Below are positions 35,231 through 47,165 of a stretch of DNA of 64,000 bases, one piece after another. A program made the position numbers and the translations under genes. The notes under the pieces are model-generated. The model was not told the DNA's origin. It searched no databases and saw only the letters and a list, made by a program, of their open reading frames with translations. Source of the DNA: Smallanthus sonchifolius (taxonomy: Eukaryota > Streptophyta > Magnoliopsida > Asterales > Asteraceae); NCBI GenBank assembly GCA_023525975.1, contig CM042040.1, positions 49,507,486-49,571,485 on the forward strand, in the 5' to 3' direction. Positions within the stretch are counted from its first letter, which is position 1. Every line of letters begins with the position of its first letter.

Positions 35231-38200
35231 GGACAACCAAGGAGGACTATCAACAATACGTGGTATGTGGATAGTGGTTGCTCTCGACATATGACAGAGA
35301 ATATTCGGTTGCTTGAAGATGTCAAAAATATTGATGGAGGTTATGTCGCTTTTGCGGGTAATAAAGGCGGGTACATAACTGGTCAAGGTACTTTAAAGAA
35401 TGACAAAGTCAAATTTGAGAAGGTGAATTATGTGGAGCAGCTTGAACACAATCTTTTGAGTGTATCACAAGTTTGTGACAAGAAGTTTTCGTTCCATTTC
35501 AATGATGTTGAGTGTTATATCTTGAAACCGGGCTTCGTTATACCTGACGAATGGATTCTCATGAAGGCTCCGAGGAGAAATGACACGTATGTCCTTGACA
35601 TGAGTGTCGCTACTACAACGGATTCAATTTCTACATGTTTACTCTCCAAGGCGTCGGAATCAGATTCTATTTTGTGGCACAGGAAGCTAGCTCACATCAA
35701 CTATCGGAAAAAGAACTATATTGTTAAGAATGATCTGGTTCTTGGTATTCCGAAGATGAAATTCTCTGTTCCTGATGATTGTATTCCTTGCAAGAAGGGG
35801 AAACAGCGAAAGAAATCACACAAATCTAAATCGAAGAATTGTATCGTAACTCCTTTGGAGCTGCTGCATATGGATTTGTTCGGTCCGATTAGTATAAGGA
35901 GCATTGGTGGAAAATCGTACTGTTTGGTAGTAACGGATGATTTCTCTAGATTTTCATGGGTTAAGTTTCTTTCTTCTAAAGCTGAAACCACTGAGTTGGT
36001 ACAATACTTAATCCTGGGTTTGGAGAATTTATTCACTCTGAAGGTCAAAAGAATTAGAAGTGCCAATGGCAGCGAGTTTAAGAACAGAAAGATGGGCTTA
36101 TTCTGTCTACAAAAGGGAATTCATCATTAATTCAGTGCGCCATATGTTCCTCAACAAAATGTTGTTGCTGAACGAAAGAACAGGACATTGGTTGAAACGG
36201 TACGCACGATGCTTGCAGATTATAAGATTTCCGTTACATTTTGGGCTGAGGCTGTGAATACTGCATGTCATGTTTTGAACAGGTTCTTGACTGTCAAGCG
36301 ACACAACAAGACATGCTACGAGTTGCTAAATAATCGAAAGCCGAATCTGGAATATTTACTACCTTTTGGTAATCCATGCACCCTATTGAAAGTTAGAGAT
36401 GTCCCAACCAAGTTCAGTGCTAAGGCTATTGAAGGGATTTTTCTGGGGTATGTTGCAAATTCTACTACCAAGAGGGTTTTTAACAAAGAGACGTGCCAAG
36501 TTGAAGAATGGTTCCATATTGACTGTTCAAATCGGTCTTTACCTCAAATGGCGATTGGACCAGATTGGGCATTTGATTATGAAAATTTATTCAAGTCTTT
36601 TCATTTACCTTCTGATATTTTTCCTGAAGAAGTTGCTGTTCTCTATGATTCATGTCAGGATGTACAGCACAATGGTTTTCTACCAAATGCAGTTCAAAAT
36701 TCATCGATTCCATCTACTTCTGCTCCCGATCCTAATGTTGCTTCTTGTTCAGGACCACAAGATTCTGAGAGTGAGGATGACAATGCTATCTTTCAAGATT
36801 CTTCTGCTGATCCTTTGTTGGGTGATGATCCATTACCTTCGACACAGGCTCAGGGGGAGATTCCTACAAATTTAGACTCAGAAATTCTAATTAATCAAGA
36901 TTTTTCTTATCAATCTGATACAACTCAAGTTGAAGTGTTGCCGGTTCCTGAGGTCGCATCAATCAAGGAACTCAAAGATCATCTGGTGACGAATATAATA
37001 GGAAATTTGCATGATGGAGTGAAAACACGTTCTGTTGTTGACAATACTTGTTTGTATACATGCATTAAAGATTTTGGTGTTCTTGATGATTGCTCATATT
37101 CATGTTTTATTTCTCAGGTTGAACCAAAGAATGTTGAAATGGCTTTAAATGATAACAATTGGATAGAGGCCATGCAGGAAGAACTTGCTCAGTTTGACAA
37201 ACTCAAGGTTTGTCTTGTAGATCTTCCGAAGGGTATGTATCCAATTGGTACAAAATGGGTGTTTAAATGTAAGAAAGACGATCGAGGTGTCGTGGTAAGA
37301 AATAAGGCAAGATTATTTATTCAGGGTTTCAATCAACAAGAGGGAATTGATTACACCGAGGTTTATGCTCCTGTTGCGAGGCTTGAAGCTATACGGCTGT
37401 TTCTGGCTTTTGCTTCTTATAAAGGTTTTAAGGTGTTTCAATTAAGTGCTTTTTTATATGGAAAGGTAAAGGAGGAAGTTTATGTTTGTCAGCCGCCGGG
37501 GTTTGAAGATCCACTTAATCCGAATATGGTTTTCAAGCTTGATAAGGCCCTCTATGGTCTTCCTCAGGCTCCTCGTGCGTGGTATGAAACGTTGTCTACA
37601 CATATTTTGGCAAATGATTTTGTTCGTGGCAAGATTGACTCAACCTTATTCATAAAGAAATCAGGGGGAGATTACCTACTGGTTCAGATATATGTGGACG
37701 ATATTATTTTTGGCTCTACGAATGAAGGGTTGTGCAAAGATTTTGAGAGTGTTATGAAGTCGAAGTTTGAAATGTCAGCTATGGGAGAGTTATCATTTTT
37801 CCTAGGTTTACAAGTAAATCAAAAGGAAGATGGTTTCTTTATTCATCAGTCCAAGTATGTCAAAGACATTTTGAGCCGGTTCAAGATGGAGGACTGTACC
37901 CCATATGATAGTCCGATTCCGGTCAATCATAAGTTGAATTCTGACCCGTATGGAAAAGATGTTGATTGTCGACTTTACAGGGCAATGATTGGATCTCTCA
38001 TGTACTTAACCGCTTCAAGGCCAGATATAATGTTCGCTGTGTGTATTTGTTCCAGATTCCAGGCAAAACCAAAAGAATCTCACTTGATAGCTGTAAAAAG
38101 AATCTTTCGTTATTTGAAAGGAAAACAAAGATTGGGACTATGGTATCCACATGATTCTAACTTTGATTCAATGCTTATACTGATTCTTATTTTGGTGGTT

Positions 38201-38634
38201 GTTGTTTAGACAGGAAATCTACAACAGGTGGTTGCCAGTTCTTGGGTAATCGACTTGTTTCCTGGCAATGCAAAAAGCAATCCACAGTCTCCATTTCTAC
38301 ATGTGAAGCAGAATACATCGCTGCTGCAAGTTGTTGTTCACAGATTTTGTGGATACAACAGCAATTAAGAGATTACGGTTTGAATTTTACAGGAACCCCT
38401 ATGTTTATAGATAATAATGCTACAATGTCTATAACTAATAATCCTGTTAAGCACAGTAAAACAAAGTACATTGAGATTAGATATCATTTTATTCGTGATT
38501 GTGCAGAGAAAAGGTTGATTGAGTTGGTAAAGGTTCACACTAATGATAATTTTGCTGATTTGTTTACCAAGGCATTTGATCGTACCAGGTTTGAATTTCT
38601 AATCAAAATGATAGGTATGATCAATCCCGAATAA
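35231..38634 (+). pseudogene. Cop2 pol: protease-integrase-RT-RNase H
   Basis: Opens after TAG 35228-35230 in the same frame as the last gag segment. Domains: protease WYVDSGCSRHMT; integrase zinc region (WHRKLAHIN, CIPCKKGK); integrase core with LHMDLFGP and VVTDD, but the second catalytic Asp is replaced, RSANGSEF (Ala codon 36062-36064); an in-frame TAA at 36128-36130; QQNVVAERKNR. RT has YVDDIIFGS, but its first catalytic motif is damaged: VFQLSAFLYG lacks the Asp-containing residues (deletion near 37442). A one-base loss near 38174 shifts the frame into RNase H (STTGGCQFL, SWQCKKQ, CEAEYIAAA), which ends at TAA 38632-38634. Non-functional for both integration and reverse transcription. 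Confidence 0.92.
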
Positions 38635-40917
38635 AAGTTTTGTAAAATCAGATTTTCATGGAAAATTTTGTTTTTAATTTCTTTTATTGCTTTATTACAT
38701 TTCTGCATTTTAAATTTTCAGTCAAAAAGTTCTTAATTTATAAAAAGTTCTTAATTTATAAAAAGTCAAAACAAAGTGAAAAATATAAAATTTGACATCA
38801 TTTGAAGTTAGAGAAGAAATGATAGTACATCAGTGATTAGTTCATTTCACATGACCCTAGTAGACCTTTGATATATGATTGTTTAAAGTAATTTGATTTG
38901 ATCTAAATTTCAAAGTCTGCATAAATGAGAAATGATAGTGTTTTGAATGCTCTAATCTTGATAATATGTTTTTAAATTTGTGTATGAGTTTTGAAACTTG
39001 AATTGTCAATAGACTAGAAGCGTTTTGAAACTAATAGTAGTGTGAAAATTAAATATGATATGATTACATCTGTAATTTAAATCCATTATATGCCTGGGTG
39101 TGTGTGTAAAAGATCATTATCATATAAAGAATATATGGTTTTAAAGAATTTCATGAGACCAATATCGAATTATATTTTTAGCACAAATCTATTTCAGTTC
39201 ACTTCACTGCCCATGCCCCGAAAAACATGCAATGTGTTATTGACCTAAGATATGCTTTCAAACAACATCTGTTGAAACATATATTCGCCCTTGGATCAGT
39301 TAGATACATCATCTAGTCTGACTCCATTGAAACTTATCCAGATAATAGTTGGATCCTCATACCTGAATCTGTTGATTCTCATTATACAGCCAATTCATTA
39401 GAATCTTCTAATTCTGAATCATAATGATTCTTATATCCTTTGGGATCTGCTTTTCTATACTTGTGCTAAAAGAGATAATTTCATCTTGAAAATTGATCTA
39501 ATCTTAAAATAAACTGTATATGTCTTGAAGATAGTGCAATTTATATTTCTTTTTGGCATATATGTGAGGTACACGATGTTTTTCATCTAAATAGTACTAA
39601 ATCACATGAATTTGGAGAATAAATGCTTATAGTTTCAAATCATATAATATTGACAAATTTAAGAATTCATGCTTTATATTACAAATTCGGTATGAATAAT
39701 TGAGCATTTCATAACCTGATCTTATTTACTTTGAAATTTATCGCGTATTATTTCAAAAATTATTCAAATTGATTGATTTATAAATACTGAAAAGAGTATG
39801 TAAAAATGAAAAAGGTGCATAGTGCATAATAATGAGTTGGATTGTTTCATATCATAGGTTACCCTTGGTTATTGCTAAAATGTGTGATGAACTACTCGGA
39901 TACTGATATGATCTTCTTACTCATGATGTTCATTCAAAAATATGTGATTTCAGCTTATTCAGATAAAAATCCAAAAATATGTGATTCCGTTTGTATAGAT
40001 AAAATTAAAAAAGATTTTGTTTTTTATTTTCCATGAAAATTCTAAGTTTTTATTAAAATGTTTGGGATTGGATCGGATACATGCTGCTGACGGAAGTTCA
40101 AGAAATGACGTGTTGAAAGTTGGAAAATTTTTCAAGGCAAAAGGTTGAGGAGAACTTAATAAGTTCTCTTGGTTGAGGTGAAGCGAACTTAATATGTTCG
40201 TCTGAGGTTGGTGAAGCGAACTTAATATGTTCGCCTGGGGCTTGTTAAGTGAACTTAACAAGTTCACCTAATTAAGCGAACTTAATGTGTATAAGGATTT
40301 TTGTCCAGGCGAACTTAATCACTTTGTCTTCTCAGAAAAGTTAGGCGAACTTATCTGTGTTGAGCGAATTTCAAAATTTTCAAAATCAGTGTGTTGTTGG
40401 ATTGTTTACTGGTACCTTCTTGTTCGGATTTGAATTGCGATCATTACTACGGTAGTTTTATTGTTTTTCATCTGATGAATCGTGAGAAATTAAACTTTTT
40501 ATTTCTAGTTTTCGTAAAAATTTTAACCGAGACATTTTTGACCTAATTGATGCTATATCTGTATTAAATCGACAAATTGAGCCTTGTTTTTGTTTCGAGA
40601 GTACTAGTCGAAGTCATTTCGATGGTTACTTTCTGGTAACAACATCGATTCGATGAAATTTGATTTCTGTGTGAGAATTTGAAACGGTAGGCAGGTTCAG
40701 GCGAACTTGTTCAAGCGAACTTGTCTAAGCGAACTTATTAAGTTCGCCTCTTGTAACACTAAGCGAACTTAGTAAGTTCGCCTAGGGGGTCTGAGGGATT
40801 TTGGACTTGTGAAATTTTTTTTTGTTTTTGTTTGAAATTTTTTTTACAAATTTTTTGTTTTCTTGTTGTGTGTGTTTATTATTTGTCTAATGTGTTTGTT
40901 GTCCAAATACTTTTCAG
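38635..40917 (+). other. Cop2 spacer between pol and third ORF
   Basis: AT-rich, without a convincing gene. A direct repeat of AAGTTCTTAATTTATAAA lies near 38730-38765. GCGAACTT repeats occupy 40145-40370 and 40697-40785. The last bases, ATACTTTTCAG directly before the third-ORF ATG, match a 3' splice site. Confidence 0.7.
40145..40785. repeat. GCGAACTT hairpin repeats before Cop2 third ORF
   Basis: Two clusters (40145-40370, 40697-40785) of GCGAACTT / AAGTTCGC half-sites, including GCGAACTTATTAAGTTCGC and GCGAACTTAGTAAGTTCGC. Centres vary (ATT, AGT) while the arms are kept. Confidence 0.88.
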
Positions 40918-42295
40918 ATGGCTCGTCGTGTAGAATACAAACATAACCAGGTGGCACTATTAGATCCTAACATGTCGTAGGCCGTTAATTTTCAAGGAAT
41001 TATTGGGTTCTTAAATCGTTCACGTCTCCGTGTAGCCTTATCTGCAGATCCATGCATCAGCTTGCTGTATATTCAGCAATTTTGGGACACAGTACATCAA
41101 GATACGGATGTAGAACCTCATGTTCTTCGTGCTACTGTGAACAATACGGAGATTGCCATATCGTCAGAGACTATTCGTGCTGCTCTTGCTCTAGGTGGTG
41201 CTGCTGATGATCCTATGTCATATCCTGGAACTTTGATTATGGGATGTTTTCAGAGAATGGGTTACCGTGGAAGACCTAATGATACACAAGCTCGTAAGGG
41301 TGGTTTGGTTGGTGAATGGAGATATTTCATGCATGTGATTATCCAATGCCAATCTCCTCGTAAAGCTGGTACAGATGGATTAAAGATTGCTCTACAAGCT
41401 GCTATGGTGGCTTTGACATTGAACAAGCGATTCAATTTTTCTCTTTATATTTACCGATAATTGGTTATGCAAATAACTCCTGCTGAAGGTCAAGGATTTC
41501 TTATGTATCCTCGGTTCATCCAACTGATTCTGAATCATCTTATTCCTGATCTTTCACAGCATCCTATTCGTTTAACATTGACTCCGATGTCAAAGAGAAT
41601 TTTTACAGATTGCACTAAGGTAAAACAACATAATGCAGCGTTGATTCCTGTTCAAACTCCATTATTTGGTCACTTAATCAATCCTGATTATGTTGAACCA
41701 CCAAATGACAACTGGTTTAATCCTGAAGAGTTGGCTCAAGGACATGGTCAGAATGCACAACAACCTCAACAACAACAAGTTCCAGTATAACAACCAATTC
41801 CTATTCCAGAACAAGTTCCTATTCAACAAGCTCAGGTTGTTATACCTGTTAATGAACCTATTCAAGAAGAGGTCGTTCAAGAACATGAACAAGACCTAGG
41901 GATGAATATGGATGATTTTGTTGATGATGTTGTCAACTCACCCATTCATGAAGCTAAAGGGAATGTGGTGACAGAGAATGATTCTAGTTCCAGTTCAAGT
42001 GAAATAATTTTGCTTGTGTCTGAAGAAACTGACTCTGATGCGTCTAGAGATTTTTGCTTAGATCACTATGAGAGGTTAGCAGAAATACCATTGGCAAATG
42101 CTGGCAAATGCTAGCAAACGTATTAAATCTCAAGCCAGAAGACCAAGACGGAAGTCTGTTCGGGATCCTCCTTCCGGATCAGTACTTTGAAAAAGAACAT
42201 TGGTGGATGAGAGTTTGATACTGATAGTGATTTCAATTCGGATCCTAAAGCTCAGAAGCTTATGTCTGCTTCAATTGCTCCTACTCATTCTTCAC
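40918..42295 (+). pseudogene. Cop2 third ORF (env-position protein), truncated
   Basis: ATG 40918 starts a frame with stops at 40978, 41458, 41788 and 42112. The conserved domain aligns with the Cop1 third ORF: FWDTVHQD, GEWRYFMHVIIQCQSPRKA, GFLMYPRFIQLILNHLIPDL, TPLFGHLINPDY. It is followed by a Gln/Pro-rich and an acidic Ser-rich stretch, then a basic segment (RRPRRKS). Sequence breaks off near 42295 against gypsy LTR. Function unknown. A splice-acceptor-like TTTTCAG abuts the ATG, which would suit expression from a spliced RNA. Confidence 0.8.
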
Positions 42296-43212
42296 TCGTA
42301 GGCTCTTAAATCCTTAGAAAGTGTTAAGATGTTCTAACCTCCGTATCGTCGTCACAAATCCCAACTTGTTCCTAATTTATGTGTTTATAATTTTAGGGCA
42401 TTCGTAAGTCTTTTGAGACTTACACTCGTGGTTCCAACTTATCTCTTGTGTGATACTGCCTATGCTATCCAGGTGAGTTTTCACGGCCCCTTTTTGTTGT
42501 TTTAAACTAGAGGAGAAAACATGTCGTAAATGCTTTTTGATTCTTGTAATTCATATATGATATCACTTATATGACTATGACTATAAGTCCTCACATCGGA
42601 CCGTTAATAGGAACATAGCGAGGTAATTTGAGTAGTACTACTGGGTTTGACAAACCTCACCCGCGTTAGTCGCGCTAACTCGATTGGAGGTCGAACTGGT
42701 GCAATATTGACCTAAACATGCATCATGATGGTGGGAGGCATATAAACAGTCAGCTGTCGGTTGCGAGCGCATTAGTTAACATGTTTATGGGTTAACTACC
42801 TATTGATTTATATATTGAATGTACATTAATCTGTTAAACGCTTCTATAAATTGAAACCTGTGAACTCACCAACCCCGTGTTGACATTTTCTTACATGTTT
42901 TTCTCAGGTCGCTTAAGATAAGGCACAGGTGCACACAATAGGACATGCATGGAATTCTGCCTATGATTTCTGTTTTATTAAACTGTTTGGTCTATTTTAA
43001 ATTTGTGTTTGGTTTGGACTTTTGGACTATTCTTTTGGGCGCGTGTGTTTTGCGCACATTATTTTCTTTACGCTTCCGCATTAACTCTGATTGATATGAT
43101 AATTTTCATTTGAGTCCCATGTAGAGTCGTTCAATGTAACTAATGTCTGAGATCCTGGTTCGTCACTTCACAAACGATAAAACTCCATTAGTTGAAATTT
43201 GGGGGTGTGACA
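42295..43212 (+). repeat. Gypsy LTR 3' fragment
   Basis: The last 900 bp or so of an LTR ending GGGTGTGACA. Donor CAG/GTGAGT (GT at 42473) and TTCTCAG/G acceptor ending at 42907 are present, with the conserved block containing GCGAGGTAATTTGAGTAGTA between them. The start is a breakpoint; exact base uncertain. Confidence 0.85.
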
Positions 43213-44962
43213 CATATGCTTCCCGATAATTGAAAATTCATGAGAAAAACTACACAACCCATGATTTGGGAATTGGGAGCTGTAGTTTTTGCACTGAAGA
43301 CATTACTTGTACGGTACCAAGTGCACTATCTACACCGATCACAAGAGTCTTCAGCACATCTTCGAACAAAAAGAGTTGAACATCTGACAACGTCGTTGGA
43401 TCAAACTTTTGAACGACTATGACTGTGCTATCAAGTATCACCCGGCAATGCTAACGTAGTAGCCGATACCCTAAGCCAAAAAGAAACTAAGCCTAGACGA
43501 GTTCGAGCATTACAACTCACTATCCACCACGGATTACCTGATCAGATCTGTAGTACTCAACTCGAAGCCCTGAACGAGCAAAAACCTACCGTTGGAGTCC
43601 ACACCTCAAGGTTAAATCGGACGGTATTCGCTACTTCTCGGAGCGAATATGAGTTCCAAAGTACGGGAACATAAGGAAACTTGTAATGGGTGAATCTCAC
43701 AAATCTAGCTATTCTATTCATCCTGGTATCGATAAGATGTATCATGACCTAAGGTGCTATATTGGTGGCCGAAGATGAAAGTTGATATAGTGACCTATGT
43801 GAGCAAGTGCCTGACCTGCTCAAAGGTCAAGGTGGAATACCAAAGGCCATCTGGTTTGCTCCAACAAACGGAAATTCCAATGTAGAAATGGGAGCAGGTT
43901 ATCATGAACTTTATCACTGTACTACCCCGAACTCCTACCGGATGCAACACCCTCTAGGTGATAGTAGATCATTTGACCAAATCCGCTCACTTTCTAGCAA
44001 TCAGAGAGACTGATAAGATGGAAAAGCTCACTCGTGCTTATCTTAAAAAGGTCGTCTCTCGGCACGGAGTGCCATTCTCAATCATCTTGGATCGTGACGC
44101 TCGATTCACCTCACGTTACTGGAAATCCTTTCAAAAATCCCTAGGCACGCGCCTAGATATGTGCACAACGTACCACCCTCGAACAGATGGCCAGACTGAA
44201 CGTATTATTCAAACCCTAGAGGATATGCTACGAGGTTGTGTGATCGATTTCGGTAATAGTTGGGAAACTCACTTGCCATTGGTAGAGTTCTCCTACAATA
44301 ATAGTTATCACACTAGCATCAAGGCAGCCCTATTCGAGGCATTATACGGGCGGAAATTCCGATCACCTATCTGTTAAGCTGAAGTTGGGGATAACCAACT
44401 TACGGGTCCTGAACTTGTGCTTGAAACTTCAGAAAAGATCGTTCAAATTCAAAATTGTATGGCGGCAGCTCGTGACCGTCAAAAGAGCTATGCTGATAAG
44501 CGTCGTAAGTCGTTAGAATTTCAAGTAGGAGACATGGTCCTGTTAAAAGTCTCACATTGGAAAGGTGTTATTCGTTTTGGGATACGAGGCAAACCAAACC
44601 CTCATTATGTTGGACCGTTCAAGATAGTGAAAAGAATTAGCTCAGTAGCGTATTAACCGGACCTACCTGAAGGACTGAGTGGTGTACACGACGTCTTTCA
44701 TGTCTCAAACTTGAAGAAATGTCTAGCAGACGAGACACTCGCAGTTACCATTGAGGAACTACAAATTGACGAACAATTGCGCTTCGTTGAGGAACCAGTA
44801 GAAATCATGGTCAGGGAAGTCAAAAAGCTCAAATACAGTAAAATCCCTATTTTCAGAGTTCGTTGGAACTCGAAGCACGGACCAAACTTCACATGGGAGC
44901 GCGAGGATCAGATGATGCGCAAGTATCCTCATCTTTTCAAGCAGTCCACGTCAAGCACATAA
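43213..44962 (+). pseudogene. Gypsy C RNase H-integrase-chromodomain remnant
   Basis: Begins inside RNase H (KIHEKN, then TDHKS in another frame) and is broken by several frameshifts and stops up to about 43960. Integrase core is readable at 43958-44377 (VDHLTKSAHFL, LDRDARFTSRYW, DGQTER). A stop follows at 44375-44377, then the C-terminal part with a stop at 44654-44656, and the chromodomain-like end (VEEPVEIMV to FTWERED) to TAA 44960-44962. The second integrase Asp region reads ILDRDARF. Confidence 0.88.
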
Positions 44963-44975
44963 GGTACTATTCTAA

Positions 44976-45089
44976 TTTTCGAGACGAAAATTCTTTCAAC
45001 AAGGGGATGATGTGACATCCGGAAAAAAAATTTATTATTTTAATTTTGGGATGAAAATTCTTTCAACTAGGGGATGATGTGACACCCGG
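44976..45089 (+). other. Duplicated polypurine tract / LTR start of gypsy C
   Basis: GAAAATTCTTTCAAC, AAGGGGATGA and TGTGACATCCGG (ending 45022) are repeated 67 bp downstream as GAAAATTCTTTCAAC, TAGGGGATGA and TGTGACACCCGG. The first copy holds only the LTR start plus an AT-rich filler; the second begins the real LTR at 45078. Confidence 0.85.
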
Positions 45090-46204
45090 CTATTTAGAGT
45101 TAACCCCGTTAACCTAAACTCCATTATCTCACAAACCACAAGGACCAATCCTGTCATAAACTCAAACTTACACATGAAACTATAGGGACTGGTTCTGTAA
45201 ATGCCAAAAACTCGATTCCTTTGACTTTTGAAAGTCAAAATCGAGTATTCATGTCAAGATTCAAACCCATTACTCCAAGGACTGTTCAATTCATGACTGT
45301 TATGCATGCCCTTAATGATATCGACCATAATGGAACCATTTCCATGCATTTTGACATCCCCCGTGATTGAAATTTAATCACATTAATCGCAAATCAAGAA
45401 ACCGTCGAACTCGTTGCAAAAACCACTCAATTCGATCAAATCCAGTTACCAACTCTCAAATTGTCACTCCTCGCACACTAATTGAACCCCTCTGCCAAAA
45501 ACAAGGGACACCGGAATTTAACCCACGCGATGTCGGAACTCCATCTAAATGATCATCACCAATCCGACATTAATTTAGGTAATTGAACACACCTCTAGAT
45601 TTGTTTTCATCTCTAGTATGAAAGCCCTAACCTAATTAGGGCTTATAACATCGAATCAATCACAAACCAATTTCTAGGGTTCATTCGAATACGGTTTAGT
45701 TGAACCCTAACCTAAACACGGTAATTAATTCACATGGGTAGCTTCGCAAACCATCACTCATTGAAAGCCCTATGCTAATTTGATCATACAACATCGATTT
45801 GTTCAAGATCAAGAAGCTAGGGTTTGTTCATATGATGATTTGGGGGTTTCGATCCTAGACTCAACCTCAATTCAATTAAACTACATCATCAGATTCGCAA
45901 TCCTTTGTTTAGTATATGCCCCATGATTTTAAGCCATAATTTTATCGAATTCATTCAAATCAAATTTGTGTTCTTAAAACTAGGTTTCGGGTTTCTAATC
46001 GAGTAATTAACGACTGTAGACTTGTTGTTTTTGAAATTAAAACTACCCACATACTCGAATTTGGTTGATGAACAAAACCCATATGACCCTTTGATCAATC
46101 GCAATCGAATCTTTAGTTTTGGGACTGGTTTTTGTTCGGCTTCGATGGTGGGGAGAAGAGCATAGTGTTTTGAATGTTAAAACCATTCCATTTCGGGATT
46201 TGTT

Positions 46205-46281
46205 GCGATTGCCCTAGCAGATGGAATGGTTAAAGCTTTGTGTTGGTGTGGGTAAGACTCGGGTTCGAACCCCACCAACAG
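46205..46281 (+). pseudogene. tRNA-like sequence in gypsy C LTR
   Basis: GGTTCGAACCC (46262-46272) matches the B box at all but one position, and ATGGAATGGTTAAAG (46221-46235) is A-box/D-loop-like. It sits about 1.1 kb into the LTR, as in element A (1.05 kb). Folding is weaker than in element A. Confidence 0.45.
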
Positions 46282-46969
46282 TTTTATTTTTTTAAGCCAC
46301 TTTTTAGGGTATATTTTTATATAAAATCTTTCCCTATATTATTTTAATAATATATTAATGTGTTTTGAAACCGGAAAACACCCGCAGGCTCGGGAATGGA
46401 TTTATATCTCAATTTAGGTGTTATTTTAATAATAATTGCATAATTATTTTATTAACGCCTAAACGATTATTTTATAACTCGTAAATTATTATTTCCCACA
46501 ATTAAAAATAGTATGATTATTCACATTATTACCCACTCTTATATGCCCGAATAAAAATAATATATTTATTATTTTGTCACGTATTTAGTTATCGTGTTAT
46601 CTTTCCAACTTAAAAATAATATAATGATATTATTTTCCCAAAACCATTATTTTAATGGTAAAAACACATGAATACATATTTAATAATATTATTCGTAATT
46701 AGAAACTTTCGATACAAATCGCATCTATCTTAATTATTAAATTAATAAATTCTATAAATCGAGGACACGCTTGTCTAACCGTTGATCCTAAGTATAATTT
46801 GGGACGTTCGATCTTTCCGTCCCATTGTCAGAAACTCTTACGTGTTCCTAACTGTCACATCTTATTCTAGGACATTCATAGATTGTCCGCGTGCAATCCA
46901 TTCAGGGTTAGTGTTGCATCCTTGTGTGGTGCTAATTACTACGCTTTACTCAGACTCAGGTGAGTTTCA

Positions 46970-47165
46970 CGGCCCCTTTTTACTCGTTTTCCTGTTGGGG
47001 GAGAAACATGTACACAAACAAACATCTTTTACTTGTTTTCCCGTTGGGGGAGAAACATGCACTCAAGAAATCATACTTTTACTTGTTTTCCCGTTGGGTG
47101 AGAAACAGGCACACAAACATACATCATTTTACTTGTTTTCTCGTTGGGGGAGAAACAGGCACACA
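46970..47165. repeat. About 58-bp tandem repeat, four copies
   Basis: Units containing TTTTACTTGTTTTCCCGTTG, GGGGAGAAAC and CACACAAAC. Solo LTR D and the LTR fragment at 42295 have the same box (CCCCTTTTT, then GGAGAAAACATG) only once, so this is an expansion just downstream of the splice donor. Confidence 0.85.

Larger units (their letters stand above)
21312..42295 (+). mobile_element. Ty1/copia element Cop2, interrupted and 3' truncated
   Basis: Primer-binding site, leader, gag (split by gypsy B at 23489-33575), pol and third ORF. It ends abruptly at about 42295 against a gypsy LTR fragment, without polypurine tract or 3' LTR. RT-RNase H clearly differs from Cop1, so the two are different subfamilies of one lineage. 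Confidence 0.88.

Noticed and set aside
7072..38634. Cop1 and Cop2 as one copia element split by insertions
   Set aside because: Both contain RT-RNase H and a third ORF, and their proteins clearly differ; an LTR and primer-binding site lie between them.
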